Source: Mesostigma viride (Eukaryota; Streptophyta; Mesostigmatophyceae; Mesostigmatales; Mesostigmataceae). Taken from it: a stretch of 64,000 nt of DNA. The notes under the pieces are model-generated. The model did no database searches. It was not told the DNA's origin and was given only the letters and a program-made list of their open reading frames with translations. The position numbers and the translations under genes are program-made. The stretch is taken from positions 1,286,653-1,350,652 of the forward strand of contig RPFO01000156.1 of NCBI GenBank assembly GCA_009746045.1. Reading direction: 5' to 3'. Position 1 is the first letter of the stretch. Every line of letters starts with the position of its first letter. Shown piece after piece: positions 11,086 through 24,335 of the stretch.

Positions 11086-12081
11086 TCACTGGGCAAACGC
11101 TATCTGCGAGACCCTGGTTGCCCAATCGCCTTGCCGCGTGCTGATGCCCTTGAAAAAAATGCGGCGATTTTCCACCTGGTACGCGGCACCAGCATGCACA
11201 TGTGCTCCATGCCACAAGACAACATCACCAGGATTGAGCATCACCTCAGTTTTTCCCTCCCCCCTCTTGGAGATGTCTTTCTTCCTATAATGTCGGATAC
11301 TATTGTCGTACGAAACCCAACGTGTGTCGGGTTGTACAGCGATGATGCAACTTACTGGGAAGTATACCTCCCATGCCAAAACTTCACGTGTAAGATCGGA
11401 ATGGGGCCCTTGTTCTTTGCAGTTAGCCAGGCTTCGGAGCACCAGCAACTCACGTGGCTTAGGCACGTAGGACATGTCCAGCGCAGCATGCAGGATCTTG
11501 ACCGCCAATCCCACAACGAGCTTCCCAAACGGGCTGTCTTCGTCGATAAGGGCTTGGCTACGTTGCTTTGGAGGGAATGTATACGTCTTGGTGTTCTCGT
11601 TGTACTTCCGAAAAATTCTGTCAAATTTAGTATCCGGAATGTCTTGCGCAGCATTCAGCATCTGCACGCGTACTTCCTCGCTTACGATGCCTCGTATGAC
11701 AGTGTATCCCCTCTCCCTGATATCCGCCGCACACTTCTTTTGTAAAGGGGTTTCGGCAATGTTCCTCTCACGCAATGCCACGTTTTCAATCGCCTTTTCC
11801 CCGGCATTCTTCCGGTTGCCCACACGGTGCCGGTTCTCTTCGGCTTTCAATGCGGCGGGCGTTTTTTTCTTGGCAGGAACCTTCTTGGCCGCCGCCCGCC
11901 TTGCTTTTTGCCTTTCCGCCTGCTGCTTCCTATATGCCATCAATCCACCAGCCCTCTTGATAGCAGCTTCCTGGTCGATGTCGCGCCACCTGTTTGCCTT
12001 CATAATTTTGGCTTGCATCTTCTTCATGGCTTTGCACGCCTTGGCGACTTCCTGCTCACTTGCCAAGTCGGATTCCATCAT
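11086..12081 (-). CDS. 2-oxoglutarate/Fe(II)-dependent oxygenase superfamily protein
   Basis: Intact single-exon frame of 331 aa. Residues 10-110 are Lys/Arg/Ala-rich and helical (RKQQAERQKARRAAAKK), a likely nuclear or nucleic-acid-binding extension. Residues 115-315 fit the double-stranded beta-helix fold. An entry segment is GYTVIRGIVSEEV. The metal pair is His227-x-Asp229 in EQGPHSDL. A distal His lies in NPGDVVLWHGAHVHAGAA (His296 best placed), and an Arg in NRRIFFKG (306/307) would bind 2-oxoglutarate. The family oxidises small molecules, proteins or nucleic-acid bases. PhyH-like and TET/JBP-like members share these motifs, and I cannot decide between them. It lies between a decayed transposase and a reversed satellite array, so it could be transposon cargo. 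The first of two Met codons was taken as start. No introns are needed and no lesions are seen. Confidence 0.7.
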   Translation of the reverse strand: MMESDLASEQEVAKACKAMKKMQAKIMKANRWRDIDQEAAIKRAGGLMAYRKQQAERQKARRAAAKKVPAKKKTPAALKAEENRHRVGNRKNAGEKAIENVALRERNIAETPLQKKCAADIRERGYTVIRGIVSEEVRVQMLNAAQDIPDTKFDRIFRKYNENTKTYTFPPKQRSQALIDEDSPFGKLVVGLAVKILHAALDMSYVPKPRELLVLRSLANCKEQGPHSDLTREVLAWEVYFPVSCIIAVQPDTRWVSYDNSIRHYRKKDISKRGEGKTEVMLNPGDVVLWHGAHVHAGAAYQVENRRIFFKGISTRQGDWATRVSQIAFAQ

Positions 12082-12112
12082 ATACCGGCAAAGAAAACAG
12101 GGTTTAAAAGCA

Positions 12113-12201
12113 ACCGAGTATATGTTAAAAATATAATTACTTACAGCAGAGTGAAATCACTCAAACCAAAGCAAACGCCCAGCTATAAACCGAGTATATG
12201 T
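12113..12201 (-). mobile_element. 63-bp RLE-LINE 3' insertion with 13-bp TSD
   Basis: 63 bp (12126-12188) are identical to the 3' end of the LINE at 56820-56882, in reverse orientation. They are bounded by perfect 13-bp duplications ACCGAGTATATGT (12113-12125 and 12189-12201). This is an extremely 5'-truncated target-primed insertion. Confidence 0.92.
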
Positions 12202-12274
12202 AAAGGCTATCGATCGTGCTGTTTAGGGTTATACCAACCTTCAGTACAAAATTAATTGGCGGGCTGCCATGCAC

Positions 12275-12850
12275 AACATCGGGTCGCTGCGTACCTGCCG
12301 TGGGAAGGAGGGTGGTGATACACAAATACCGTACAAGTGATACACAAATACCGTACAGGTGATACACAAATACCGTACAAGTGATACACAATTGCAGCCA
12401 GGACAACAGCGGGTCGCTGCGTACCTGCCGTGGGAAGGAGGGGGGTGATACACAAATACCGTACAAGTGATACACAAATACCGTACAAGTGATACACAAT
12501 TGCAGCCAGGACAACAGCGGGTCGCTGCGTACCTGCCGCGGGAAGGAGGGGGGTGATACACAAATACCGTACAAGTGATACACAAATGCCGCCAATATAA
12601 CAGCGGGTCGCTGCGTACCTGCCGTGGGAAGGAGGGGGGTGATACACAAATACCGTACAAGTGATACACAAATACCGTACAAGTGATACACAATTGCAGC
12701 CAGGACAACAGCGGGTCGCTGCGTACCTGCCGCGGGAAGGAGGGGGGTGATACACAAATACCGTACAAGTGATACACAAATGCCGCCAATATAACAGCGG
12801 GTCGCTGCGTACCTGCCGTGGGAAGGAGGGGGGTGATACACAAATACGTG
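12275..12850 (-). repeat. 108-bp satellite array, minus orientation
   Basis: Five or six units of the satellite at 4080-4640 occur here in reverse orientation (CAGCGGGTCGCTGCGTACCT). Two units carry the variant TGCCGCCAATATAACAGCGG. The array faces the 4.1-4.6-kb array across the transposase/oxygenase interval. Confidence 0.95.
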
Positions 12851-14011
12851 TCTGTATTGAGTTAGTGCCACGCGAATGGTTTTACAGTGCAGTGCAGGCA
12901 GCGCTATAATGTGTACCCCCGATCACGTGAGCCTGAGGTAATTATTGGATCACGTTAACGGTAATTACTTTGCAGGCAGTACGCAACCGTAGCAATGGCC
13001 GCTACACATCAATCCGGCGCAGCGCCGGGCCGTTCCCCGGTAATTCCCGCGCGAAAGTTGACGAAATTCGGTGCGCGCGTGCAATGTTGACTGAAATTCG
13101 GTGTGCAAGGCTATGGTAGCTGAAAATTTATTGCTCACGGAATACGAAGCCATTGTGTACCGGATTTCGCTTGTTCGAACGGCATTGTCATAGGGAAAAA
13201 TAATATTCACAAAAAAACTCGCGAAACGCTGCTGTATTGGGTGTGAACGAGGACAAGCACGCAGTTGGCGCAGTTTTTGCTCGCCGTCCGACCAGACCCG
13301 TGCATCTTTAAGGTAAGGTCTCGTTGCCCAAACTACTTGACGGTGGAAACGAACACGTTCCACCAGTTCCTTACATCATTTCAAAGAAACCCAGTGTAGG
13401 ATTTCCCTTAATTTTGCGTTTCCGATTTTTACGCCCCTTCCGCGAAAAACTGAGAATTATAGGAGCGCTGACAGGGGCAACACTGCATGTCGTGCTTTTA
13501 ATCGCTTTTTCGTCTTTTCTTGCAGCTATATGACTTCGCTTGGGCGCAGCAACATCGCCCGGTGTTTATCCTGCGGGCGGGGCTTGCTGGCCCCGTCCGG
13601 AGTGTGCTCGGGGTGCGGGAAAAACCACAGCTACTGGTTTATAACGTCGACAACCCCCCATTTTCTGGTCATTAACCGGCGTATTCTTGTGGTTTAAGCT
13701 TCCGGCGACGGGCGAAAAGAGCTCTTACCATGACGGCATGCTCTGGGGAGGCGTTCCGAGAAGGACTGGGGCGGGCAGGCAAATTTACACGCGACAGTGC
13801 CCGCACGTCGCCTGCGCACCCCGGCGTACAAGGCAAAGCGCAGTGTTTCCCTCCTGGACGGCCCATCGCTGCCTTTGCCGGGCGGCATGTTGGGGAGGCG
13901 GCTCCTTCTTCCTTTCTTACCGCCCGTTTCATAGTTCATACCCCGTGAGTTTCCCAACGGAGGCGTGTTAATGATGAGCGGCTGCATGCATGAATGAACG
14001 GGTGTATGAAT

Positions 14012-14572
14012 GAGGGAGGGGGGAGGGAGGGAGGAGGGAGGGAGGGAGGGAGGGAGGGAGGGAGGGAGGGAGGGAGGGAGGAGGGAGGGAGGGAGGGAGG
14101 GAGGGAGGGAGGGAGGGAGGGAGGGAGGGAGGGAGGGAGGGAGGGAGGGAGGGAGGGAGGGAGGGGAGGAGGGAGGGAGGGAGGAGGGAGGGAGGGAGGG
14201 AGGAGGGAGGGAGGGAGGGAGGGAGGGAGGGAGGGAGGGAGGGAGGGAGGGAGGGAGGAGGGAGGGAGGGAGGGAGGGAGGGAGGGAGGGAGGGAGGAGG
14301 GAGGGAGGGAGGGAGGAGGGAGGGAGGGAGGGAGGGAGGGAGGAGGGGGAGGGAGGGAGGGAGGGAGGAGGAGGGAGGGAGGGAGGGAGGAGGGAGGGAG
14401 GGAGGGAGGGAGGGAGGGAGGGAGGGAGGGAGGGAGGGAGGAGGGAGGGAGGGAGGGAGGGAGGGAGGGAGGGAGGGAGGGAGGGAGGGAGGGAGGGAGG
14501 AGGGAGGGAGGAGGGAGGGAGGGAGGGAGGGAGGGAGGGAGGGAGGGAGGGAGGGAGGGAGGGAGGGAGGGT
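14012..14572. repeat. (GGGA)n polypurine array
   Basis: About 560 bp of GGGA units carry scattered 3-base GGA interruptions. Long frames on both strands are artefacts. The matching array in copy 2 is about 880 bp. Confidence 0.98.
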
Positions 14573-14579
14573 ATGTATG

Positions 14580-14800
<221 letters not shown>

Positions 14801-15385
14801 GCACACGCATGCACTGGAGGAAGGGGGTGATGAAAACCCAGACCAACTGTCGCACCCACCCCTCCACCTTCACCAAGCGTAAGGCCAAGCGTGCCATGGG
14901 GTAGGGTAGCGGACGCAAGTCACCAACGTCAGGGTGCTCACCAGGCTGGTGGATGAGAAGATGGGGGCAGGCCCCTGTCAGATGCAGAGAAGAAGAAAAG
15001 GAAAAGGATGCAGCAGGGCCGTGAGAACGTGCCCCCGGGTGTGGCATTAGCCACTATATACATAGCTAGCTAGCTGGCTAGAGGTGTGTTATTAATGCAT
15101 TGTACTATAGGCATGTGCCCCCAAGTATGCCTTCCTGCATTGTAAATATGATGCATAATGTAATGATGTGTTGTTTGGAACCTTCTGTACACCAAGGTGG
15201 AATGATTGCCATGAAACCCTTGTAAGAACAATAGAAAGCTGCTTTTTCTGTGGTATTTATGCTAGCATCTGTCACCAACTTGTCATCCAACCAGCCTGAA
15301 GCTTTGTGGGCAGGCTGCATGGGATGTGTTTCGAACATGTGCCAAGTTCTAGCTCCAACTGAGTCCACTTGGGTCTTATATATGT

Positions 15386-16187
15386 TAAAAATATAATTAC
15401 TTACAGCAGAGTGAAATCACTCAAACCAAAGCAAACGCCCAGCTATAAACCTATATACAGAGCCATGTCAAAGCTCTATACTACGATAAGACCAATGGAA
15501 ACGCCTAACGGGAGGAACCTAATAGCCCTGCTGCACCGCAAAATCAGCTCGCGTACGGCGGAGCATGATGTCAGCCATGGCCCGAGTCAGCGCCACCGAC
15601 AAGCGCTGACGCCAATATGACGTCCAGGTCCGCGCCGACCATGGGGCCCGCTGGCCCTCCAGGTCCAGCCGGTCCTCCCGGAGCCGGCAACACTCCTTGA
15701 AGAAGGCGGAGGTCAGGGGCCCCATGGCCCCAAACTCCTCCAGGACAAAGGGCACCACACGATGGTGCCCGACGTCGCCGTAGGCCAGGAGCTTGGCCCG
15801 CTCCGCCCGGTCCGCCGTGTAACCTGCCGTGAGGGAGGCCCCAGCCACGTGGCTAAGAGCCAAGGGCCGCGCCACCGAAACGTCAATAAGCAGATGCCGG
15901 CCACCCCCCTCAAAGTCCAGCACCACGATGTCAGGCCGGTGGTTGGGGAATAGAAGGCAGCGCCATCCGCATCCTCGGACCGGATGTTCGCGTGGGGAAA
16001 ACCGACCGAATCATGGCGAGCACCACCGTCAGGAGGACAGTGTGCAAATACAAATACCAATTCTGATTCTGTTGGCCCCCCATGCAGGCAAGGTAGTGAG
16101 TCCCCGTGGGATCCAGCGGCTGCCCACAGCTACCACAAGGCCGCCCGGCCGGAACAAGAGGCTGCGGGGCAAATAGCTGGTGCCGGA
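15386..16187 (-). mobile_element. RLE-LINE, 5'-truncated copy with 13-bp TSD
   Basis: 802 bp match the reverse complement of 56080-56882. The insertion is flanked by perfect 13-bp duplications GTCTTATATATGT (15373-15385 and 16188-16200). It lies inside CACTA-like copy 1, because copy 2 lacks it. It encodes the C-terminal zinc-knuckle and endonuclease part, including VLDFEGGGRHLLIDVSVARP, and ends VQQGY. It carries the same one-base loss just before the RPD motif as the copy at 54395. Confidence 0.93.
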
Positions 16188-16199
16188 GTCTTATATATG

Positions 16200-16930
16200 T
16201 GCAAACCTATGATGAAATACTTGGAAAACACTGAAAAACTGCATTTTGGGGGTATTTATGCTAGCATTTGTCACCAATTTGTCATCCAACCAGCCTGAAA
16301 CTTTGTGGGCATGCTGCATGGGATGTGTTTAGAACATGTGCAAAGTTCCAGGCCCAACTGAGTTCATTTGGTGTCATTATGTATGCATATGTGTGATAAA
16401 ACCCTTAAAAAACCATGAAAAACTGCATTTTTGGGGTATTTATGCTAGCATTTGTCACCAATTTGTCATCCAACCAGCCTGAAACTTTGTGGGCATGCTG
16501 CATGGGATGTGTTTAGAACATGTGCAAAGTTCCAGGCCCAACTGAGTTCATTTGGTGTCATTATGTATGCATATGTGTGATAAAACCCTTAAAAAACCAT
16601 GAAAAACTGCATTTTTTGGGTATTTATGCTAACATTTGTCACCAATTTGTCATCCAACCAGCCTGAAACTTTGTGGGCATGCTGCATGGGATGTGTTTAG
16701 AACATGAGCAAAGTTCCAGGCCCAACTGAGTTCATTTGATGTCATTATATATGCATACATGCCAGAAAGTGCTGAAAATACGGTATTTTTTGCTAGCAAA
16801 TGTCACCATGTTACCATGGTGCCGACTCCCAAAAATTTTTTTGACCACATGGCATCATAAGATATCTGATTAGGTACCTTGGTGCCAAATTTGAGGCCAA
16901 ACTGACTATTAGCCTATCTTGAAATAATTA
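16200..16930. repeat. 184-bp satellite in CACTA-like copy 1
   Basis: About four units contain TATTTATGCTAGCATTTGTC, ACCAATTTGTCATCCAACCA, and CATGGGATGTGTTTAGAACA. A further diverged unit lies at 15110-15370, on the other side of the LINE insertion. The last unit degenerates into AAATTTTTTTGACCACATGG near 16830. Confidence 0.92.
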
Positions 16931-18639
16931 CCAGGGAACAAAAACGCGTTTTTGGATTGATGTGTAAAGATCGTCGACCCGTTTGGGAGTCACAAGAGTT
17001 TGGAGCCGCGATGGAATATGCGCGCAGGAATTTCCAAGTGGAGGTAAGTTCCTTCATGAGTACTCACATTGTAGTCTTGCTTGTGATTCATCGGCGGGAT
17101 ATGTATCTCATGGGTAAGAATGTCCCGTTGGAAGCACCGTTTCGGGTCGCGGGGTATCTGCTGCCGACCAATAAATCGATGGTTACTGACTGTCTTTGAT
17201 GGCAGTGCTAATGATGGCGCGTGACCATCATTACATAACGGTCCTGGGTTTGTCGAGCGGGTGTCTCGCTGTGCATCTCTGCCCTTGCACCGCAGGCGCA
17301 ACAGTATAAGCGGCCCGAGCAATTCGCGCAAGCGTCCAAAGGGTTTGAGAGCACATCCAACTGGGAGAGACTGGGGGTATCAAAGTTCATGCTAGACGCA
17401 TTGAAGGGCCGTGGGCCGTGGGCCGTGGGCCGTGCTACTAATTTTCAGAATGTCGCAGCTGGTAATGAGGCCATGGAGAAGCCCGGAGAGGTGGCGGGGA
17501 CCGAGGAGAGTGATGAGGGCGAGGGAGAGGTTGCGCAGGCGGTCAGCGGTGAGAAGAAGAAGAAGAAGAATGTGAAGGAGACACCGTATTTGGTTGCGGT
17601 AAGTTCCCCTTTGCTTCTTCATGTGCTGCACGTGTACATGGATGTTTGTATACTACTACGAAGTTAGAGGAAGCATGAACAGCAATGCTGGACATGTGTG
17701 GACTGTTCTTCTCATGTGTTGTTGCTGTAAACCGTGGCTGTGCTGATTTGTGCATATCCTTGACATGTGTGCAGAGGAAGCAACTAACGCGGGCGGTTGA
17801 TTATTGGAGCGGCCAGTGTCTGAAGGAGAAGATGGGATGGAAGGATGCCAGGTACAAAAAGGCCTGGGGTAGAGGGCCCATCGCAGGGAGCCGTCACGGG
17901 GCACGCCACCGGTGAGCCTATGGAGATGCAGGACCCAGTGGGTGCGTGCTCGCAGGCGGCAGCTGTACCTGGAGAAGGGCTGTCGGGACCGCCGGGGTAT
18001 TCACTTGTCAGGGAGGCCGCGGCGTTGTGTCAGATGATGTGCGACCGCGCAGTGGCGTCGTTGCCCCACCTGGCGGCTCCGTTGGTTAAATTATGCGGGG
18101 GAGGGCTCCTTCGAGCCGCGCACGCTGGCACACATGGCACTGTCTGCTCAGGTAGGCGACTGTGTGATTGCTTGTTGCATGCAACATGTTGACGACAATC
18201 TTTATTTGCATATGGGAACAGCGCGTTGATGACTTATTCATATGTGACAGCATTATGTGGCCTGATGTTTCTCTCCGGATGACGTGCAAAAATGTGAGGC
18301 ACAGCACACGCATATGCCGCTCCCTGCGTTAGCGGGCGATGACGGCAGTCACGGAGGCGTGTGCGCCTCTGGACATGTGAATATCGGCTGTACTCTTTGC
18401 TGATACTGCATGAATGACTCAATGCGTAACCCGCTTTCTCTCAGCACTCAATCTGTGGCACGAGAGGGGTGAGGGGGGGCGGCATTGGACCAGATGCTAA
18501 AGAGATGTAGAAGCATACAGATGGGAGGGGAAGCCAAAGTTACAGTTGCAAGGAGACGTGTCCAAGGGGGGAGGGGGGCAGAGAATTGGAATTGAGTAGG
18601 ATGACAGCCAGATGGTATTGGCAACAGGACGGAAAGAAT

Positions 18640-18803
18640 GTGGGTGTAATGGGGTGCTGGCATGCATGGACGAGTGTCATGGGGTGCTGGCATGCGTGGA
18701 TGGGTGTAATGGGGTGCTGGCATGCGTGGATGGGTGTAATGGGGTGCTGGCATGCATGGATGGGTGTCATGGGGTGCTGGCATGCATGGATGGGTGTAAT
18801 GGG
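18640..18803. repeat. 30-bp minisatellite
   Basis: Five to six copies of a 30-bp unit (TGTAATGGGGTGCTGGCATG plus CATGGATGGG) sit in a presumed intron of the host gene. The array continues at 20154-20222 on the other side of the hAT insertion. Confidence 0.93.
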
Positions 18804-20153
18804 CAGTGATGATTCATACGCTATACGCGTCGTACGCGGCCCCAGGTGTATAATGTATAATACGCGGTGTATAATGTATTATACGCTGATCGTACGCTAA
18901 CCGTTGAAAACCCCTTTTTTGGCATGATTTTGAGGGGTTTTCAACATTCTGAGCAACCAAGCATAGTCTGCTGGTGTTTTTCCATACCTTTTGCCTATGC
19001 ATGACATATATAGCATGACATTTGGCATTGCCACCACTACCTAAATACAAGCTTAGTTTCTAACGGTCTAACTTGATAGTTTCTCTTCAAAATCGAGACA
19101 ACATGCATTTAAGTATCAATACCAGTATCAATGCACAACTCACTGGAAAGGATAATAAATTTGTAGAACTCAAGATATGCATGCACTATACATTGCCCCG
19201 AGGTGTCGATGACATTGAAGGGCGTCGATGGCATTGAAAGGCGCAAATGAATGCCTCGCACAGCTCCTCGTCCAGCTGCTCTTTGCTGAGCCCATAAGGT
19301 GCGGGCAAATTACCGTCGGTGGATTGGCCCTTTGATGATCCGCTTGGCCCAGCCGCCCCAGCAGCGCGCCCCGAGGTGTTGCTGGCATGACGGGACACCC
19401 AGTTAGAGGCGTCGGTTTCTACAACGTCTGCAAGCCTGTCTTTAAGTGCCGCCCGCACATCAGCCTGCTTCTTGGCGTCACTAGTCGCCTTCCTCTTCCT
19501 GGTATTGCTTTCCTTCTCCGCCTGCTCGACCAGCAGCCTGTAACGGAGTACTCCATCATCCATGTAGTAGTTATTTGTCTGCTGCCGATTCTTGAGGATG
19601 CGCTCTTTGCTAATGTATGTCCAGACAGTTTCGGATGTGGCCTCTTCTTCATCGGGCCGCACATCATCATCGTGTTCCATTGACTCACGTGTCAGCCATG
19701 CCTGGATGTCGATATGCTACGATCTAGGTGCCAGACGACCACGACGTTGCTGGCACACCTTATCACCTTCTTGATCCAGATAAATAGGTGTACGTTTATT
19801 TCCAAATACACTGTTGCTTATCACCCTCTTGATGATGAATCTTCAGCCTTCCCGCCTTCACCTTCCCGCCTTCACAAGTCACAATGAACGCGCTTTTAGC
19901 TTTAGTGCACTATACACTAGCTAGCTCATCACGCAATTATTTGTTCCTACTACAGGTCGGCGCGCCGCAGTCTAGGCAAGCAAATGCACCCACCTCGTAA
20001 GCCAACAATATGCCAAAAAATACGCGAAAATACGCAAAAATACGCAAAAATACGCGTTTGCGTATGAAAGTACCCCATTTTCATACGCGCCGCGTGCGTA
20101 TCGCGTATAATACGCTTCATACGGCGTATAATACGGCGTATGAATCATCACTG
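18804..20153. mobile_element. hAT element, 1,350 bp, 8-bp TSD
   Basis: An 18-bp terminal inverted repeat CAGTGATGATTCATACGC lies at both ends, flanked by perfect 8-bp duplications GTAATGGG (18796-18803 and 20154-20161). It is inserted in the 30-bp minisatellite. A CAG terminus and 8-bp duplication are diagnostic of hAT. Subterminal regions are dense in (A)ATACGC and TATAATACGC repeats, probably transposase-binding sites. No hAT transposase is visible, so it is non-autonomous. Confidence 0.92.
19186..19680 (-). CDS. Unknown 164-aa acidic/coiled protein inside the hAT element
   Basis: The frame runs from ATG at 19680 to a stop at 19186. It has an acidic start (MEHDDDVRPDEEE), then TVWTYISKERILKNRQQT, a charged helical stretch (EQAEKESNTRKRKATSDAKK), an Ala/Gly/Ser linker, and LSKEQLDEELCEAFICAF near the C-terminus. 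No hAT BED finger or dimerisation motif is seen. It may be a captured host exon or the remains of an N-terminal transposon protein. It could also be one exon of a larger gene; borders are not evident. Confidence 0.4.
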   Translation of the reverse strand: MEHDDDVRPDEEEATSETVWTYISKERILKNRQQTNNYYMDDGVLRYRLLVEQAEKESNTRKRKATSDAKKQADVRAALKDRLADVVETDASNWVSRHASNTSGRAAGAAGPSGSSKGQSTDGNLPAPYGLSKEQLDEELCEAFICAFQCHRRPSMSSTPRGNV

Positions 20154-20269
20154 GTAATGGGGTGCTGGCATGCATGCACGAGTGTAATGGGGTGCTGGCA
20201 TGCATGGATGGGTGTAATGGAAGAGAATACGCATCCTTTTTGCCGGGGGCCTTACACCTTTCCCCTAAA

Positions 20270-20721
20270 CTCCTTGTTTTACTTTATTCTGTGGGAACAT
20301 GCAGCTGGGAGGCATCCACATGCATGGAGTAACGGCTCCACTTGGGCAGCCAGGACATGGGACCACTGGGCAGCCCCCCGAGGGCCTGGCAACGGCAGGG
20401 AGACTGCCGAAGAAGCAGGCCACAGTGCAGCCCCGCGAGGGCCTGGCAACGGCAGGGAGACTGCCGAAGAAGCAGGCCACTGGGCCGCTCCGCGAGGGCC
20501 TGGCAACGGCAGGGAGACTGCCGAAGAAGCAGGCCACTGGGCAGCCGGGGAGGGCGGCACAGGGGCCGGGGGCGGAGGCGGAGGTGGCGGGGACGGGGGG
20601 GACGAGGGAGTTCCAGAGACGATGGCGGAGGAGGGGGAGACGGGGGCGGAGGCGGGGAGGAAGGCGGAGGCGGCGGGGACGGGGGGGGACGAGGGAGTTC
20701 CAGAGACGATGGCGGAGGAGG
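20270..20721 (+). pseudogene. Low-complexity coding segment of the interrupted host gene
   Basis: The open frame contains three 20-aa repeats of AAPRGPGNGRETAEEAGH type, then two copies of a GDEGVPETMAEEG unit. The sequence stops at 20721 against the CACTA-like copy 2. The very same unit continues in frame just beyond that element at 24336 (GETGAEAGRKAEAAGTGGDE), so the two flanks were one exon before insertion. Assignment to the gene starting at 12995 is inference from position and strand. Confidence 0.55.
20367..20546. repeat. 60-bp minisatellite, three copies
   Basis: Three near-perfect 60-bp units (GGCAACGGCAGGGAGACTGC followed by CGAAGAAGCAGGCCAC) lie in the low-complexity coding segment and keep frame. 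Confidence 0.95.
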
Positions 20722-20859
20722 CACATCATTCCAAAAAGCCATTTTTCCACCCTGAAAATTATTCTAGGATAGGCTAATGATTAGTTTGGCCTCAAATTTG
20801 GCACCAAGGTGCCTAATCAGATATCTTATGGTGGCATGTGGTCAAATAATTTTTTGGGA

Positions 20860-21640
20860 GTCGGCAGCATGGTAACATGGTGACATTTGCTAGCATAAAA
20901 ATACCGAATTTTCAGCACTTTCTGGCATGTATGCGTATATAATGACATCAAATGAACTCAGTTGGGCCTGGAACTTTGCACATGTTATAAACACATCCCA
21001 TGCAGCATGCCCACAAAGTTTCAGGCTGGTTGGATCACAAAATGGTGACAGATGCTAGCATAAATACCCCCAAAATGCAGTTTTTCAGGGTTTTCCAAGG
21101 GTTTCATCACATATATGCATATATAATGACACCAAATGAACTCAGTTGGGCGTGGAACTTTGCATATGTTCTAAACACATCCCATGCAGCATGCCCACAA
21201 AGTTTCAGGCTGGTTGGATGACAAATTGGTGACAGATGCTAGCATAAACACCACAAAAATGCAGTTTTTCAGGGTTTTCCAAGGGTTTCATCACACATTT
21301 GCATATATAATGACATCAAATGAACTCAGTTGGACCTGGGACTTGGCACATGTTCGAAACACATCCCATGCAGCCTGCCCACAAAGCTTCAGGCTGGTTG
21401 GATGACAAACTGGTGACAAATGCTAGCATAAATACCACAAAAATGCAGTTTTTCATGGTTTTTCAAGGGTTTCATCACACATGTGCATATATAATGACAT
21501 CAAATGAACTCAGTTGGACCTGGAACTTGGCACATGTTCGAAACACATCCCATGCAGCCTGCCCACAAAGCTTCAGGCTGGTTGGATAACAAATTGGTGA
21601 CAGATCCTAGCATAAATACCACAGAAAAAGCAGCTTTCTA
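20860..21640. repeat. 184-bp satellite in CACTA-like copy 2
   Basis: Four to five units repeat every 184 bases (for example TGCAGCATGCCCACAAAGTT at 21000 and 21184), in reverse orientation to 16200-16930. Confidence 0.93.
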
Positions 21641-22079
21641 TTGTTCTTCCAAGGGTTTCATGGCAATCATTCCACCTTGGTGTACAGAAGGTTCCAAACA
21701 ACAGATCATTACATTATGCATCATATTTACAATGCAGGAAGGCATACTTGGGGGCACATGCCTATAGTACAATGCATTAATAACACAGCTCTAGCCAGCT
21801 AGCTAGCTATATAGTGGCTAATAATGCCACACCCGGGGGCACGTTCTCACGGCCCTGCATCCTTTTCCTTTTCTTCTTCTCTGCATCTGACAGGGGCCTG
21901 CCCCCCATCTTCTCATCCACCAGCCTGGTCAGCACCCTGACGTTGGTGACTTGCGTCAGCTACCCTACCCCCATGGCACGCTTGGCCTTACGCTTGGTGA
22001 AGGTGGAGGGGACCGTGGGTGCGACAGTTGGTCTGGGTTTTCATCACCCCCTTCCTCCAGTGCATGCGTGTGCTCCAAC

Positions 22080-23325
<1,246 letters not shown>

Positions 23326-24335
23326 TCATTCATACACCCGTTCATTCATGCATGCAGCCGCTCATCATTAACACGCCTCCGTTGGGAAACTCACGGGGTA
23401 TGAACTATGAAACGGGCGGTAAGAAAGGAAGAAGGAGCCGCCTCCCCAACATGCCGCCCGGCAAAGGCAGCGATGGGCCGTCCAGGAGGGAAACACTGCG
23501 CTTTGCCTTGTACGCCGGGGTGCGCAGGCGACGTGCGGGCACTGTCGCGTGTAAATTTGCCTGCCCGCCCCAGTCCTTCTCGGAACGCCTCCCCAGAGCA
23601 TGCCGTCATGGTAAGAGCTCTTTTCGCCCGTCGCCGGAAGCTTAAACCACAAGAATACGCCGGTTAATGACCAGAAAATGGGGGGTTGTCGACGTTATAA
23701 ACCAGTAGCTGTGGTTTTTCCCGCACCCCGAGCACACTCCGGACGGGGCCAGCAAGCCCCGCCCGCAGGATAAACACCGGGCGATGTTGCTGCGCCCAAG
23801 GGAAGTCATATAGCTGCAAGAAAAGACGTAAAAGCGATTAAAAGCACGACATGCAGTGTTGCCCCTGTCAGCGCTCCTATAATTCTCACTTTTTCGCGGA
23901 AGGGGCGTAAAAATCGGAAACGCAAAATTAAGGGAAATCCATCGCTGGGTTTCTTTGAAATGATGTAAGGAACTGGTAGAATGTGTTCATGACAGCGGAG
24001 AGCATGTTTTTCCTGTCTGTGTTTTACCTTGCACACACACGGGTCGGGCCGGTTGGTGTGCAAAACGCCCGCCTGCTGCCCACGTGCCCTCGCTGCAGAA
24101 ATAAAAGGAACTGTTTTTCAGGTTTTTTAATGTACGATACTTTTCCTTATGTAATCAACGTCCGAACAAGCGAAATAACGTCCAAAATGGTTGCGTAATC
24201 AGCTCGCAATAAATTTTCGCGTCACCATAGCCGTGCACACCGAATTTCAGTCAACATTGCACGCGCGCACCGAATTTCGTCAACTTTCGCGCGGGAATTA
24301 CCGGGGTGTGCAAGGCGCGGCGCCGGACTGATGTG

